The position numbers and the translations under genes are program-made. Positions 32,379 to 40,923 of a DNA stretch of 64,000 nt are shown here, one piece after another (position 1 is the first letter of the stretch; each line of letters opens with the position of its first letter). Below the pieces are notes generated by a model. The model had not been told where the DNA came from, did not search any database, and worked only from the letters and a program-made list of their open reading frames with translations. The DNA comes from CAZDQL01 sp964507325 (GTDB lineage Bacteria; Planctomycetota; UBA1135; GCA-002686595): assembly GCA_964507325.1 (NCBI GenBank), contig CAZDQL010000016.1:1-64000 (forward strand). The letters are read 5' to 3'.

Positions 32379-32905
32379 AGGACGAGTCCCAGCGAGACGA
32401 AGAGCTCTTGGAGCGCATCCTGAATCCCGCGCGAGGGGGTGGGGACCCCGAGCCCCTCGAAGACCCGCGCCTCGAGCGCCGGCAGGAGGATCTCGAGATC
32501 TTCCTCGCCGACTGCCGCCGGGTCCTGCGCGCCGACTCGACCGCTTCCGATCTCGACGGGTTGACGAGCCGCGTGCTCGATCGCACGACCCGCGAGGACC
32601 TCTCCCTGCGCGGCGACCTGCGCTTGGTGGGGGGCTTCGTGCGCCGCCGGCTCAGGTCCTCGGTCTGGATGCGGCTGGTGGCCGCCAGTCTCCTGCTGCA
32701 CCTCTTGGCGCTGCCGGTCCTGGCGCTCTACGCCTTCGTCTTCGAGCCGCGCTTCACCCTGCGCTTCGAGCGCTGGGAGGACTACCGGCCGGCGCCGGTC
32801 TACCCGGAGGCGACGGCGGAGCCCCCCGGAGAGCTCGAGGTGCCCCCGCTGGAGGAGGAGCCCAAGGTGCACGAGGTGGGACCCGAGCAGGTGCGAGAGC
32901 GCTAG
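32375..32905 (+). CDS. Single-pass membrane protein, putative anti-sigma factor
   Basis: The 176-aa protein starts at a GTG overlapping the ECF sigma stop. Residues 1-93 are hydrophilic, helical and cytoplasmic by charge. About residues 99-122 form one membrane helix (VAASLLLHLLALPVLALYAF). The remaining ~50 residues are outside, Pro/Glu-rich and short. Position and topology fit an anti-sigma factor holding the preceding sigma at the membrane. I do not see the H-x(3)-C-x(2)-C zinc motif common in such proteins, so the call rests on context. The TAG stop lies inside the left arm of a long inverted repeat (32902-33070). Confidence 0.6.
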   Translation: MKDESQRDEELLERILNPARGGGDPEPLEDPRLERRQEDLEIFLADCRRVLRADSTASDLDGLTSRVLDRTTREDLSLRGDLRLVGGFVRRRLRSSVWMRLVAASLLLHLLALPVLALYAFVFEPRFTLRFERWEDYRPAPVYPEATAEPPGELEVPPLEEEPKVHEVGPEQVRER

Positions 32906-33070
32906 GAGCCTGCGCCGCAGATGGCGATCCGCCAGAGGATCCCCTCCCGCGCGCTGGCGGCGTTGCCGGAACCCCCACGTAGCGCAGCGGCTACGAGGGG
33001 AACCCGGCGCCTGGTCAACCCACGGGATGGACTCCTCTGGCGGATCGCCATCTTCGGCGCCGGCTCCTAG
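32902..33070. repeat. 169-bp element with 38-bp inverted arms (36/38 match)
   Basis: Left arm 32902-32939 and right arm 33033-33070 are inverted copies with two mismatches; both ends read CTAGGAGCC. The 93-bp interior holds another stem (CGTAGC/GCTACG at 32978-32995) and weaker complementarity, so the whole element can fold as one long hairpin. Its left end contains the stop codon of the anti-sigma gene. It could act as a terminator or RNA-stability element, or be a palindromic mobile repeat. It has no T-tract, so a standard intrinsic terminator is not obvious. Confidence 0.75.
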
Positions 33071-33158
33071 AGTGCGCTTTTGCACATTCCGAGGCATATC
33101 GAGCGCGCGAAACCGCACCCATACCGCCCTGGGCTGGCCACCTTCGGCACGGGTCCCC

Positions 33159-33164
33159 TATCCT
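33159..33164 (+). promoter_or_regulatory. Candidate -10 element (TATCCT) for a leaderless tolC-like mRNA
   Basis: TATCCT ends 8 nt before ATG 33173 and no Shine-Dalgarno sequence is present. A TGGCCA 17 nt upstream matches the TTGACA -35 consensus at 4 of 6 positions, which is weak. Confidence 0.4.
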
Positions 33165-33172
33165 CTTGCGCC

Positions 33173-34642
33173 ATGATGCTCCACCGCGCCCTTCCTACGC
33201 TCTGTCTGCTCGCCCCGCTCTCCGCACAGGAACCCCAGGTCCTGGAGCTCACCATCTTCGAGGCGGCACGCATCGCCCAGGGGAACAACCTGGACCTCAG
33301 GCTCGCCCAGGTGCAGACCGAGATCACCCACTTCGAGAGCCTCGGCAGCTGGGGGGCCTTCGACTGGGTCTTCGACGCCTCGGCGACCTACTCCGACTCC
33401 ACCCGGGAGGGGGCGGGCTTCCTCTCCGGCGGCGCGGAGGTCGAGACCGAGGTCAGCGCCCTGGACGTGAGTTTCACGCGGCCCCTGGAGACGGGTGGCT
33501 CCTTCCAGGTGACCTTCGGGAGCTCCACCCAGGAGACCACCAGCGTCCTCTTCAACGAGCCCGAGCAGACCAGCGACGAGCTGTCGGTGACCTACACCCA
33601 GCCGCTCCTGCGGGGGGCTTGGAACGACTACGCGACCTCCCTGCAGCGCGAGAGCGAGATCCTCTGGCGCAGTCAGCTCGAGGGGGAGCGGGAGGCGCGT
33701 CAGGGCGTGGTGCTCGCCGTGGCCCAAGCCTACTGGGACCTGGTGAGCGCGATCGATCAACTCGGCGTCGCGGAGTCGGCGGTCGAACTGGGCCAGAGCC
33801 GTCTCAATCAGAACCAACGCCAGCTCGACGCGGGAGTTGGCACGGAGATTGATGTTCTGCAGGCGCGAGCGGAGCTGGCGACGCGTGGCGAGGCCCTGTT
33901 GCAGGCTCAGAACGACCTCGCTCAGCGGATGGACGACCTGCGCAAGCTGCTCTTCGCCGGCAAGGAGGAGGCCCTTTGGGGTCTCGAGCTGAAGCCGACC
34001 ACCCCTTTCCCCGACGCGAGCCTCGCCGCGGAGATCCCGTCGTGGACCGCCGCCGTGGCCACCGCGCTGGAGCGGCGCTCGGACCTGCGTCAGCGGCGCC
34101 TGGGCATCGACGCCGCGCACCTGCGCCACGCGCGCAGCCTCTCCGAGCGCGAGGCCGGTCTCGACCTGAACCTCTCCCTCGGCTCGGGGGCGGTTGACGA
34201 GCGTTCCAGCCGCGCCTTCGAGGACACGTTGGGTTTCGATTACCCCTCCTACTCGGCGACCCTCTCCTACAACCTGCCGATCGGCAACCGCAGCGCCGAC
34301 AACGCCGAGCGCGCCGCCGCCGCGTCGGTGCGCTCCGCCCAGTTGGAGTACGATCGCACCGAGCTCGAGGCGGTGGCCCAGGTGCGCGCGGCCGTGCGCG
34401 CCGTGCGCTACGCCGGGGAGCAGATTCGCGCCACCGAGGAGAGCCTGACCCTGGCCACTCGGCAGCTCGAGGCGGAGGAGGCGCGCATGGCCGAGGGCTT
34501 CTCGACCACCTTCCAGGTGCTGGAGTTCCAGCAGTCGCTGATCGAGGCGATGTCCAACCACAATCGGGCCCAGGCGGGATTCGCCAAGGCCCTGGTGGCT
34601 CTGCGCGACGCCCAGGGCCTACTCGGTGAGGAGCTTCCGTGA
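33173..34642 (+). CDS. TolC-family outer-membrane efflux protein
   Basis: ATG 33173 (489 aa) is chosen because it begins a signal peptide (ALPTLCLLAPLSAQ). Two OEP repeats follow, each with long amphipathic coiled-coil helices (LRLAQVQTEITHFESLG, EREARQGVVLAVAQAYWDLV, LDAGVGTEIDVLQARAELAT, ATRQLEAEEARMAEGFSTTF) and beta segments such as TYTQPLLRGAW and YSATLSYNLPIGN. Proteins of this family trimerise into an outer-membrane channel with a periplasmic tunnel for type I secretion or drug and metal efflux. No inner-membrane pump or adaptor gene lies beside it, so the substrate is unknown. The membrane HEAT gene overlaps its end by 4 nt. Confidence 0.9.
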   Translation: MMLHRALPTLCLLAPLSAQEPQVLELTIFEAARIAQGNNLDLRLAQVQTEITHFESLGSWGAFDWVFDASATYSDSTREGAGFLSGGAEVETEVSALDVSFTRPLETGGSFQVTFGSSTQETTSVLFNEPEQTSDELSVTYTQPLLRGAWNDYATSLQRESEILWRSQLEGEREARQGVVLAVAQAYWDLVSAIDQLGVAESAVELGQSRLNQNQRQLDAGVGTEIDVLQARAELATRGEALLQAQNDLAQRMDDLRKLLFAGKEEALWGLELKPTTPFPDASLAAEIPSWTAAVATALERRSDLRQRRLGIDAAHLRHARSLSEREAGLDLNLSLGSGAVDERSSRAFEDTLGFDYPSYSATLSYNLPIGNRSADNAERAAAASVRSAQLEYDRTELEAVAQVRAAVRAVRYAGEQIRATEESLTLATRQLEAEEARMAEGFSTTFQVLEFQQSLIEAMSNHNRAQAGFAKALVALRDAQGLLGEELP

Positions 34643-36297
34643 AGCAACGCAAGGGAATCGGCGGGCTCGTCCTGGCCTGCGCCATCCTGGCCGCGGTGGC
34701 CTGGGTGGGACTGCGCGGTGGCGGCGAGGAGGAGAGCGGCCTGACTCTGGAGCAGCGCTACCTGCTCGACGATCGCATCCAGCGCCTGGTCTACGACTGC
34801 CCCTTCGGGAGGACCTTCGACGCCCAGACCGCCGACATGATCCCGGTCCTGGTCTCGAAGCTCGAGAGGGGGACGCGGGATCCCCTGCGCATGGCCAAGC
34901 AGGACCTGGGTCGCATCGGCGAGCCCGCCGTGGGCGAGCTGACGCGCCTCTTCGAGCGCTGCTACCAGGAGCGCTTCAAGCACGCCGTGCTCGAGAACAT
35001 CCTGGGCGCCTGCACTCTGATGGAGGGCCCCTGGGCCCTGGGGATCATGCGCCGCGCCATGGGGCACGTGCAGCCGACCGTGCGCCTGGCCGCCCTCCCC
35101 GGCATCGAGAACCACGGCGACGCCGGCGACTACGACCTCGTCCGCCAGTGGCTCCCGTTGGCCGGAGAGGGGAAGCTGATGGCGAAGTACGCGGCCTGCC
35201 TGGAGGCCCTGGACCCGCCGCGCTACTTCGAGGATCTGGTGACGTGGTTCGAGAGCGGGCACTACTCCGCGATGTGGCCCTACGTGGCGCTCACCGCGGG
35301 TCACTGCGACGACCCCGACACCGCTCAGCGCCTGAAGGCCACCGCTGCCCTGCGGGACGAAGCCCTGGTGCCCTTCCTGATCGCGGCAGCGGCCAAGCTC
35401 GGGGACGCGGATGCCATGGCGGACCTGCAAGGGCGGCTGTTGCACGAGCGCCCGGGGGTGCGCCAGCACGCCATCCAAGCCCTGGAGGTGATCGATCACG
35501 GACTCGACGTGGCGGCGCTGATCGACGACGAACACCCGGGGGTGCGCCGCATGGCGATCGGCGTGCTGATCGCCATCGAGGGGGAGGAGTCGATGGAGTG
35601 GCTGCGCGAGGCCCAAGAGGACTCGGTGCAGCAGATCCGCGAGATGGTGATGGAGGAGCTCGTGCTGCGCGGTGACCCGGGGGCCGTGGCCCGGGCCCTG
35701 GAGCTCCTGGATGGCAACGTCATCGAACGGGGAGTCGGGATTCGCGCCCTGCGCGCCGCGTGGGCCGTGAACCCGGACAGCCGCCACCAAGCCTTCGAAC
35801 GGTTGGTGCGCGCCTTCGAGCGCGCCCGCGACGGATCGGACCAGGAGCGCATCAGCATCCTGCAGGCGCTCTCCCACGTCGCGTTGCTCGAAGCGGCGGA
35901 GTACCTACTGATGTTCGCCGATCAGTTCGAGGGGGAGATCAAGGGCCGCGACGCGCACCGCTGGATCTGCGGGCAGGTCTGGAACACCGGACCCATGGGT
36001 CGCGATCTCCTGCGAGATCGCCTGGTGACCGAGACCGATCCCTTCCGCCGTCTGGACCTGATCGAGTACATCTGGCAAGACCACTCCGACGCGTCGCGCG
36101 AGATGCTCCTGGCGCTCCTGATGGACGAGACGATCGATCCCCACGAGCGGCTCTTCTGCGCCGACCGCCTGACGGTCATGGGGCCCGCTTCGCGGGTGGC
36201 GCCAGCGATGAAGCGCGCCTACCTCGGCTCGACCCACCGCACCTTGCGCCCGGCCCTGCAGTGCATCCTGTGGGACTGGTACGGGCAGCACTTCTGA
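34639..36297 (+). CDS. Membrane-anchored HEAT-repeat protein
   Basis: The 552-aa protein starts at a GTG overlapping the TolC-like gene stop. A basic N-terminus and one membrane segment (GLVLACAILAAVAWVGLRGG) are followed by a long alpha-alpha solenoid of HEAT-like units, for example GVRQHAIQALEVIDHG and GVRRMAIGVLIAIEGEESM. It lacks the His-Gly start, Pro/Gly linker and G-x-G-I-L-D-L-L end of the four HEAT paralogues at 48-57 kb, so it belongs to a different group. HEAT arrays bind other proteins. Coupling to the TolC-like gene suggests a partner role in that channel or envelope complex, which is inference. Its stop lies in a small palindrome shared with the convergent gene. Confidence 0.78.
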   Translation: MKQRKGIGGLVLACAILAAVAWVGLRGGGEEESGLTLEQRYLLDDRIQRLVYDCPFGRTFDAQTADMIPVLVSKLERGTRDPLRMAKQDLGRIGEPAVGELTRLFERCYQERFKHAVLENILGACTLMEGPWALGIMRRAMGHVQPTVRLAALPGIENHGDAGDYDLVRQWLPLAGEGKLMAKYAACLEALDPPRYFEDLVTWFESGHYSAMWPYVALTAGHCDDPDTAQRLKATAALRDEALVPFLIAAAAKLGDADAMADLQGRLLHERPGVRQHAIQALEVIDHGLDVAALIDDEHPGVRRMAIGVLIAIEGEESMEWLREAQEDSVQQIREMVMEELVLRGDPGAVARALELLDGNVIERGVGIRALRAAWAVNPDSRHQAFERLVRAFERARDGSDQERISILQALSHVALLEAAEYLLMFADQFEGEIKGRDAHRWICGQVWNTGPMGRDLLRDRLVTETDPFRRLDLIEYIWQDHSDASREMLLALLMDETIDPHERLFCADRLTVMGPASRVAPAMKRAYLGSTHRTLRPALQCILWDWYGQHF

Positions 36298-36311
36298 TCC
36301 CGCACGATCAG
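36296..36311. terminator. Small palindrome between two convergent genes
   Basis: TGATC-CCGCAC-GATCA places the stop regions of the HEAT gene (plus) and the pilin-like gene (minus) in the arms of a 5-bp stem, 10 nt between the coding ends. It may help separate the two transcripts, but the stem is short and has no T-tract. Confidence 0.25.
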
Positions 36312-36850
36312 GGAGCGAGCACCTCCCAGCCCACCCCGGCGGCCGCAGGAGGCCCGCCGTCCACGCCGCTCCAGCGCCTCTCCCGGTTCGGAGCCCCCAT
36401 CAGCCCCGCCCCGGGTCTCCAGGCGTAGATCCCGGCTCCCGTCGAACCCGCCCGTCGTGGCCAGGCCACGATCCAGGACTCCCCCGCGGGGCCGGATGCG
36501 AACTCGAAGAGGTAACCGTGGTAGAGCAGCGTCGGGCGCCCCTCCAGGAGGCGCGCGTCGCGCAGGCGGTGGCGCAGCCGGCGACTGGTGCCGGTCACCG
36601 TCGCCAGGTCGCCGGGGGAGGGTTGGGAGGGGTCGAAGCAGGCTTCCGCCAGGAGCTTCAGTGCCAGACGTGCGTCCGCCTCGTTGCTGTTGCGCACGTA
36701 CGCTTCCAGCCGCGGCAGGGAGACGAGGCAGACCACCAGGATCACGGCCCCCAGGAGCAGCACGTCCACCCGCCTGAGCAGGCTGGGGCGCACCCTCTGC
36801 CGAGTGGTGTCGGCGGCGCAGGGGGCGTCGAGGGTGGTGGTGGGGCACAT
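36308..36850 (-). CDS. Hypothetical membrane protein, pilin-like outline
   Basis: Translation probably begins at ATG 36850 (180 aa); the frame continues to 36895 but that part overlaps the nucleotidyltransferase start region. After about 25 polar residues comes one long hydrophobic helix (VDVLLLGAVILVVCLVSLPRLEAYVRN), then a globular part with GYLFEFASGPAGESWIVAWP. A single N-terminal helix followed by a small beta-rich head is the general outline of pseudopilin-like proteins in this kind of bacterium. I see no prepilin peptidase site with Gly then Phe-Thr-Leu-x-Glu, so this remains a loose resemblance. It lies divergent to the nucleotidyltransferase and convergent to the HEAT gene. Confidence 0.55.
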   Translation of the reverse strand: MCPTTTLDAPCAADTTRQRVRPSLLRRVDVLLLGAVILVVCLVSLPRLEAYVRNSNEADARLALKLLAEACFDPSQPSPGDLATVTGTSRRLRHRLRDARLLEGRPTLLYHGYLFEFASGPAGESWIVAWPRRAGSTGAGIYAWRPGAGLMGAPNRERRWSGVDGGPPAAAGVGWEVLAP

Positions 36851-36915
36851 GGAGGGCGACGCTTGGAAGCTACGTGGCGGGGGACTACGGTTCAACGATC
36901 GTGATCGCCCCCGAC

Positions 36916-38172
36916 ATGCGAGGACTGAGCGAGCGACACCGCGCGGCGGCAGTGGCGATCGCCCGGCGGCTGGCCGGCGCGGGCTTCCGGGCCTGGTTGG
37001 TGGGGGGCGCGGTGCGCGACCTCGCGCGCGGAGTGACCCCCAAGGACGTGGACATGGTCTCCGCGGCCCGACCCGCGGAGGTCGAGGCGCTCTTCGAGCG
37101 CACGATCGCGGTGGGACGGGCCTTCGGGATCGTCGTGGTGCTCATCGACGGGCTCGAGGTGGAGCTGGCGACCTTCCGCACCGAGGGGGACTACTCGGAT
37201 CGCCGGCGTCCGGACGAGGTCCATCTGGTTTCATCGGTCGAGGAAGACGCGGCGCGGCGCGATTTCACCGTCAACGCCCTCTATCTCGACCCGCTGACGG
37301 GAGAGGTGGCCGACCCCTGCGGCGGTCTCGACGATCTGCGCGCCGGCGCCTTGCGGGCGGTGGGGGACGCCGAGCGGCGCTTCGCCGAGGACGGCCTGCG
37401 GCTCCTGCGCATGGCGCGCTTGGCGTCGGCGCTGGACCTGGTCACCGCTCCCGGTCTGCTGGAGGCGGCGCGCGCCAGCGTGGCAGCGCTGGAGGGGGTG
37501 AGCCCCGAGCGCGTGCGCGAGGAGCTGGCGCGCATCTTCGCCGGCCCGCGCAGCGCCGCGGCCTTGGAGCTCCTGGACGGAGTGGGGCTACTGGAGCTCG
37601 CCCTGCCGGGGTGGGAGGCTCGGGAGGTGCTGGGGTGGGGTGCGCGACGGGTCGCCTGGGACGCCCTTCCCGACCCCCCTGGCGAGCCCCTGGGCTGGGC
37701 CCTGCTGCTCGAAGGGGATCCCCTCGGGAGCGGGGAGGCGCCGGTGCGGGAGGCGGACCTGGCGCGCCTCGACCGCCTGCGCCCCTCGCGCGCGCTGCGG
37801 GGAGCCGTGGAGTTCCTCTGGCGCTGGCGCCGGCCCCTCGTCGAGCTGGCGCAGGCGGGGGAATCGCGGGCGGCGCGGATCCGGATCCTGCGCCAACCGG
37901 GCTGGGAAGACGCCCTGGCCCTGGCCCGGGCCTGGGTCTCGGCAGCCGGCGGGGACCCCGCTCCCCTCGAGGCCCTCGCCGCCTGGCGCCGGGAGTTGCC
38001 GGAGGAGGACCTGCGCCCGCAGGCCCTCGTCACCTCCGCCGACCTGCGGGCGGCGGGGATCGCGCCGGGGCCGCGGATGGGGGAACTCCTACGCGAGGCG
38101 GAAGACCTCCAACTCGAAGGCCGCATGACCACCCCTGCCCAGGCCGACGCCTGGCTGGCGGGCCTCAGCTAG
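36916..38172 (+). CDS. CCA tRNA nucleotidyltransferase / poly(A) polymerase family protein
   Basis: ATG 36916 gives 418 aa; in-frame GTGs at 36901 and 36874 are alternatives. The class II nucleotidyltransferase head shows WLVGGAVRDL (Gly30-Gly31), KDVDMV (catalytic Asp44 and Asp46), a third acidic residue in LEVELATFR, RRDFTVNALYLDP and the RNA-binding helix LRLLRMARLASALD. The C-terminal half is helical and divergent. The family adds or repairs the 3' CCA of tRNA or tails RNA with adenosine; the two roles cannot be separated from this sequence. It ends 8 bp inside the convergent UbiA-like gene. Confidence 0.87.
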   Translation: MRGLSERHRAAAVAIARRLAGAGFRAWLVGGAVRDLARGVTPKDVDMVSAARPAEVEALFERTIAVGRAFGIVVVLIDGLEVELATFRTEGDYSDRRRPDEVHLVSSVEEDAARRDFTVNALYLDPLTGEVADPCGGLDDLRAGALRAVGDAERRFAEDGLRLLRMARLASALDLVTAPGLLEAARASVAALEGVSPERVREELARIFAGPRSAAALELLDGVGLLELALPGWEAREVLGWGARRVAWDALPDPPGEPLGWALLLEGDPLGSGEAPVREADLARLDRLRPSRALRGAVEFLWRWRRPLVELAQAGESRAARIRILRQPGWEDALALARAWVSAAGGDPAPLEALAAWRRELPEEDLRPQALVTSADLRAAGIAPGPRMGELLREAEDLQLEGRMTTPAQADAWLAGLS

Positions 38173-39079
38173 GGGGGAAGACGCGCCGCAGGGCCAGGGA
38201 GACGGGGTAGCCCGCGAGGCACAGGGCGGCCGCCAGCGCCGGAGTGGCTCCCGCTGCGACCAGGAGCAGGGCGCAAGCCGCGGTGAAGAGGAGCAGGCGC
38301 CGGAGAGCCATGCCCATCGCGGCTTCGACCCGCTTTCGGGTCCACGGCTCCGGCGAGCGCGCCGCTCGGGCCAAGCCGGCGGCTCCGGCCCAGCTGACCA
38401 GGGCCGCGGCGCCCGCCCCCGCCAGGGAAGCCGTGGGCAGGAGGAGAGCCAGGGCGGGGAGGAGCGCGAGGCACCCCGCGGCCATGGCCAGGGGTCCGCA
38501 CGGGCGGGTGCCGAGGCGCTCCCCAGCGCAGGCATCCTCCAGGCGACCCAGCCGAGCGACCGCGAAGACGTACAGCCCGTAGAGGAGCGCGGGGGCCAGG
38601 AGACGGGGATCGATCGCCTCCCCGGCGACCCAGGAGGGCGCGAGCAAGGCGCCGCCGAGGTTCCCCAGGCGACAGAGCCCCAGGAGGACGGGTCCCCTCC
38701 AGGGGCCCCGCCCGGCGAGGTCGTACGCCGCTGCCAGGAGCGCCACGCCCCCCAGCCAGCCTCCGAGCGCGGGGTGCGCCAGGAAAGCCAGGAGAACCCC
38801 GAACCCGAGCAGGGCGAGCGCCAAGGCGAGGGCGGTGCCCGCACCGACGGCGCCGGCGGGGAGGGGGCGCTCGGGGCGCGTCTCGGCGTCGGCGGCGCGG
38901 TCGGCCCAGTCGTTCAACGCCAGTCCACCGTGGAAGACCGACAGGGAGGCCGCCATCAGGAGCCAGGGCATCGCGCCCGTGGGCCAGCGCCCCCCCGATC
39001 CCATCACCAGGCCGGCGATCACGTCCGCCGCAGCGGTCGGAGCGAGGGAGAGCCTGAGCAGCCTCCCGAGGGCGATCAT
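38165..39079 (-). CDS. UbiA-superfamily prenyltransferase
   Basis: The 304-aa product has about nine membrane helices and the UbiA aspartate-rich motif NDWADRAADAETRPERPL (N-D-x-x-D-x(3)-D type). The second aspartate-rich loop is less clear; YDLAGRGPWRGP sits in about the right place. Members transfer an isoprenoid chain to an acceptor such as a quinone ring, a heme or a polar lipid head, inside the membrane. The start codon ATG 39079 overlaps the rseP stop by 4 nt. Coupling with dxr and rseP links it to isoprenoid and envelope functions, but the acceptor is unknown. Confidence 0.82.
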   Translation of the reverse strand: MIALGRLLRLSLAPTAAADVIAGLVMGSGGRWPTGAMPWLLMAASLSVFHGGLALNDWADRAADAETRPERPLPAGAVGAGTALALALALLGFGVLLAFLAHPALGGWLGGVALLAAAYDLAGRGPWRGPVLLGLCRLGNLGGALLAPSWVAGEAIDPRLLAPALLYGLYVFAVARLGRLEDACAGERLGTRPCGPLAMAAGCLALLPALALLLPTASLAGAGAAALVSWAGAAGLARAARSPEPWTRKRVEAAMGMALRRLLLFTAACALLLVAAGATPALAAALCLAGYPVSLALRRVFPPS

Positions 39080-40905
39080 GGTCCCGGGAAGAGCCGCATC
39101 ACGTCCTGGTAGGTGACGTAGATCATCAGGGTCAGGATCAAGACCAAACCGACGACCTGGCTGTAACCGAGGGTGCGCTCGCTGACCGGCGAGCCCTTGA
39201 CCGCCTCCACCACCAGGAAGAAGAGGTGTCCGCCGTCGAGCACCGGGATCGGCAGGACGTTCAGGAAGGCCAGGTTGATGCTCAACATGCAGAGGAAGAA
39301 GAGCAGCTTGGGCCAGCCCTCGGAGGCCCAGGAGTAGGAGACGGCGGAGATGGTGATGATGCCCCCCACCGCCTCGGTCGAGATGCGCTGCATCGCCATC
39401 TGCTTGAGGGTCATCCAGGTGTCGGTCAGGAACCTCCAGGAGGCGGCCATGCCCTGGGTGACCGCTTCCCCGAGATTCGGGGCGCGGTAGATGCTGCGCG
39501 CGGGAGCCAGGTCGAAGCCGTAGACCAGGAGCGGCATCGGCTCGGGGGTCACCTCGCGCGTGTGGCGCTCCCAAGCGCCGTCGCTGGAGAGACGCTCGAA
39601 GACGATCTCGGAGGGCTGCGCGCGCCGCGACAGGCGGCCGGCGACCTTGAGCACCTGGGACCAGTCCTGAACCGGCTTGCCCCCCAGGGAGACCAGGCGG
39701 TCCCCGGTGAGCAGCCCCGCAGCTTGGGCGGGTTGACCGGGGCTGATCTCGATCTCGGTCGAATCGGTGTCGTAGTGCAGGAAGAGATCCTCGCCGAGCG
39801 CCAGGGCGATGCTCTCCTCGAGGGGCCCCCCCAGGGGGACGCGGCGCAGTGCGCCGTCGAGCTTGCGGATCTCGATCTGCGCGGGGGAGTCCAGCTCCAC
39901 GAGCGCCTCCCGCCAGTCCTGGGAGTTCGCGATCGGGCGCGTCCCCAGCGCCAGGATGCGCTCCCCTGGGAGCAGGTTCCAGCTCTCCAGCAGGGGGTTC
40001 GGGCGCTGAGCGCCCACCAGGTTCTGCAGCGGGGAGAAGCCGAACTTGAGTCCGGAGCTCTCGTCCTGCTCCGGCGCGATCTCGATCGAGAGGGGGTCGC
40101 CTGCCCGGCGGACCAGCAGGGTGAAGGGGTCTCCACTCCGGAAGGCCCAGCGCAGCTGCGCGTGGGGGGCGAGGCTCGCGGGAGCGCCCTCGACGCCGAT
40201 CAGGATGTCCTGCTCGACGAGCCCCGCCCGAGCGGCGGGACCCTCCTCTGCCACGCGCAGAAGCAGGTCCGGGTCGAATCCCGGGCTGACGCCGATCATC
40301 GGGAAGCCGAACTCCCGGCTCACCTCCGGCGTGATCCAGACGTCGCGCGGCTCCACTGCCCCCGGTTCGACGATGCTGAAGCGCAGGGGGCCCTCGTTCG
40401 CCAGGGCGACCGCCTGGCTGAGGTGGAGGAAGTTGAACATCTCCTCCCCCTCCACCGCCTCGATGCGCGTGCCCGCGGGCAGGCCCGCCTGCCAGGCGGG
40501 GGAGCCGGGGCGCGGCTGGCCGATCACGGGCTCGAAGATCGGAACGCCGGCGGAGAGCGCGATCGGGAAGGCGACCAGCGCGAAGACGACGTTCATCAGG
40601 ACGCCGCCGGAGTAGATGAAGAAGCGCTGCCCGACGCTCTTGGCGGGCAAGCTGTCGGGAGCGGGCTCGCGCCCGCTGCCGTCCGGCACGTCTCCCGCCA
40701 TGCGCACGTAGCCCCCGACCGGGACGGCGGCGATCTGATACAGGGTCTTGCCCCAACGCCAGCCGATCAGCCGCGGGCCGAAGCCCAGGCTGAAGACGTC
40801 GACGCGCACCTTGCACAGGCGGGCCGCGACGAAGTGCCCCGCCTCGTGAACGAAGATCACGAGGCCGATGCCGATCACGACCTGGAGGGTGAGCAGGAGG
40901 TTCAA
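39076..40905 (-). CDS. rseP: RIP metalloprotease RseP with extended PDZ region
   Basis: The product is an intramembrane site-2 zinc protease. HEAGH (His20, Glu21, His24) lies in the first membrane helix and the third ligand motif NVLPIPVLDGGHL near the C-terminus. The protein is 609 aa, about 150 residues longer than the E. coli protein. Between the catalytic halves I count about four PDZ-like segments (around GSPAWQAGLPAGTRIEAVEG, EGPAARAGLVEQDILIGVEG, LPGERILALGTRPI and AQAAGLLTGDRLVSLGGKPV) instead of two. It cuts anti-sigma factors or signal peptides within the membrane; the putative anti-sigma protein at 32375 is one conceivable client. It lies directly after dxr, a common bacterial order. 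Confidence 0.92.
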   Translation of the reverse strand: MNLLLTLQVVIGIGLVIFVHEAGHFVAARLCKVRVDVFSLGFGPRLIGWRWGKTLYQIAAVPVGGYVRMAGDVPDGSGREPAPDSLPAKSVGQRFFIYSGGVLMNVVFALVAFPIALSAGVPIFEPVIGQPRPGSPAWQAGLPAGTRIEAVEGEEMFNFLHLSQAVALANEGPLRFSIVEPGAVEPRDVWITPEVSREFGFPMIGVSPGFDPDLLLRVAEEGPAARAGLVEQDILIGVEGAPASLAPHAQLRWAFRSGDPFTLLVRRAGDPLSIEIAPEQDESSGLKFGFSPLQNLVGAQRPNPLLESWNLLPGERILALGTRPIANSQDWREALVELDSPAQIEIRKLDGALRRVPLGGPLEESIALALGEDLFLHYDTDSTEIEISPGQPAQAAGLLTGDRLVSLGGKPVQDWSQVLKVAGRLSRRAQPSEIVFERLSSDGAWERHTREVTPEPMPLLVYGFDLAPARSIYRAPNLGEAVTQGMAASWRFLTDTWMTLKQMAMQRISTEAVGGIITISAVSYSWASEGWPKLLFFLCMLSINLAFLNVLPIPVLDGGHLFFLVVEAVKGSPVSERTLGYSQVVGLVLILTLMIYVTYQDVMRLFPGP

Positions 40906-40923
40906 GATTAGGTACCCGGGATA

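Noticed and set aside
38165..40816. Long minus-strand frame joining the UbiA-like gene with upstream sequence
   Set aside because: The upstream part lies out of frame with rseP and has shadow composition; ATG 39079 overlapping the rseP stop is the natural start.
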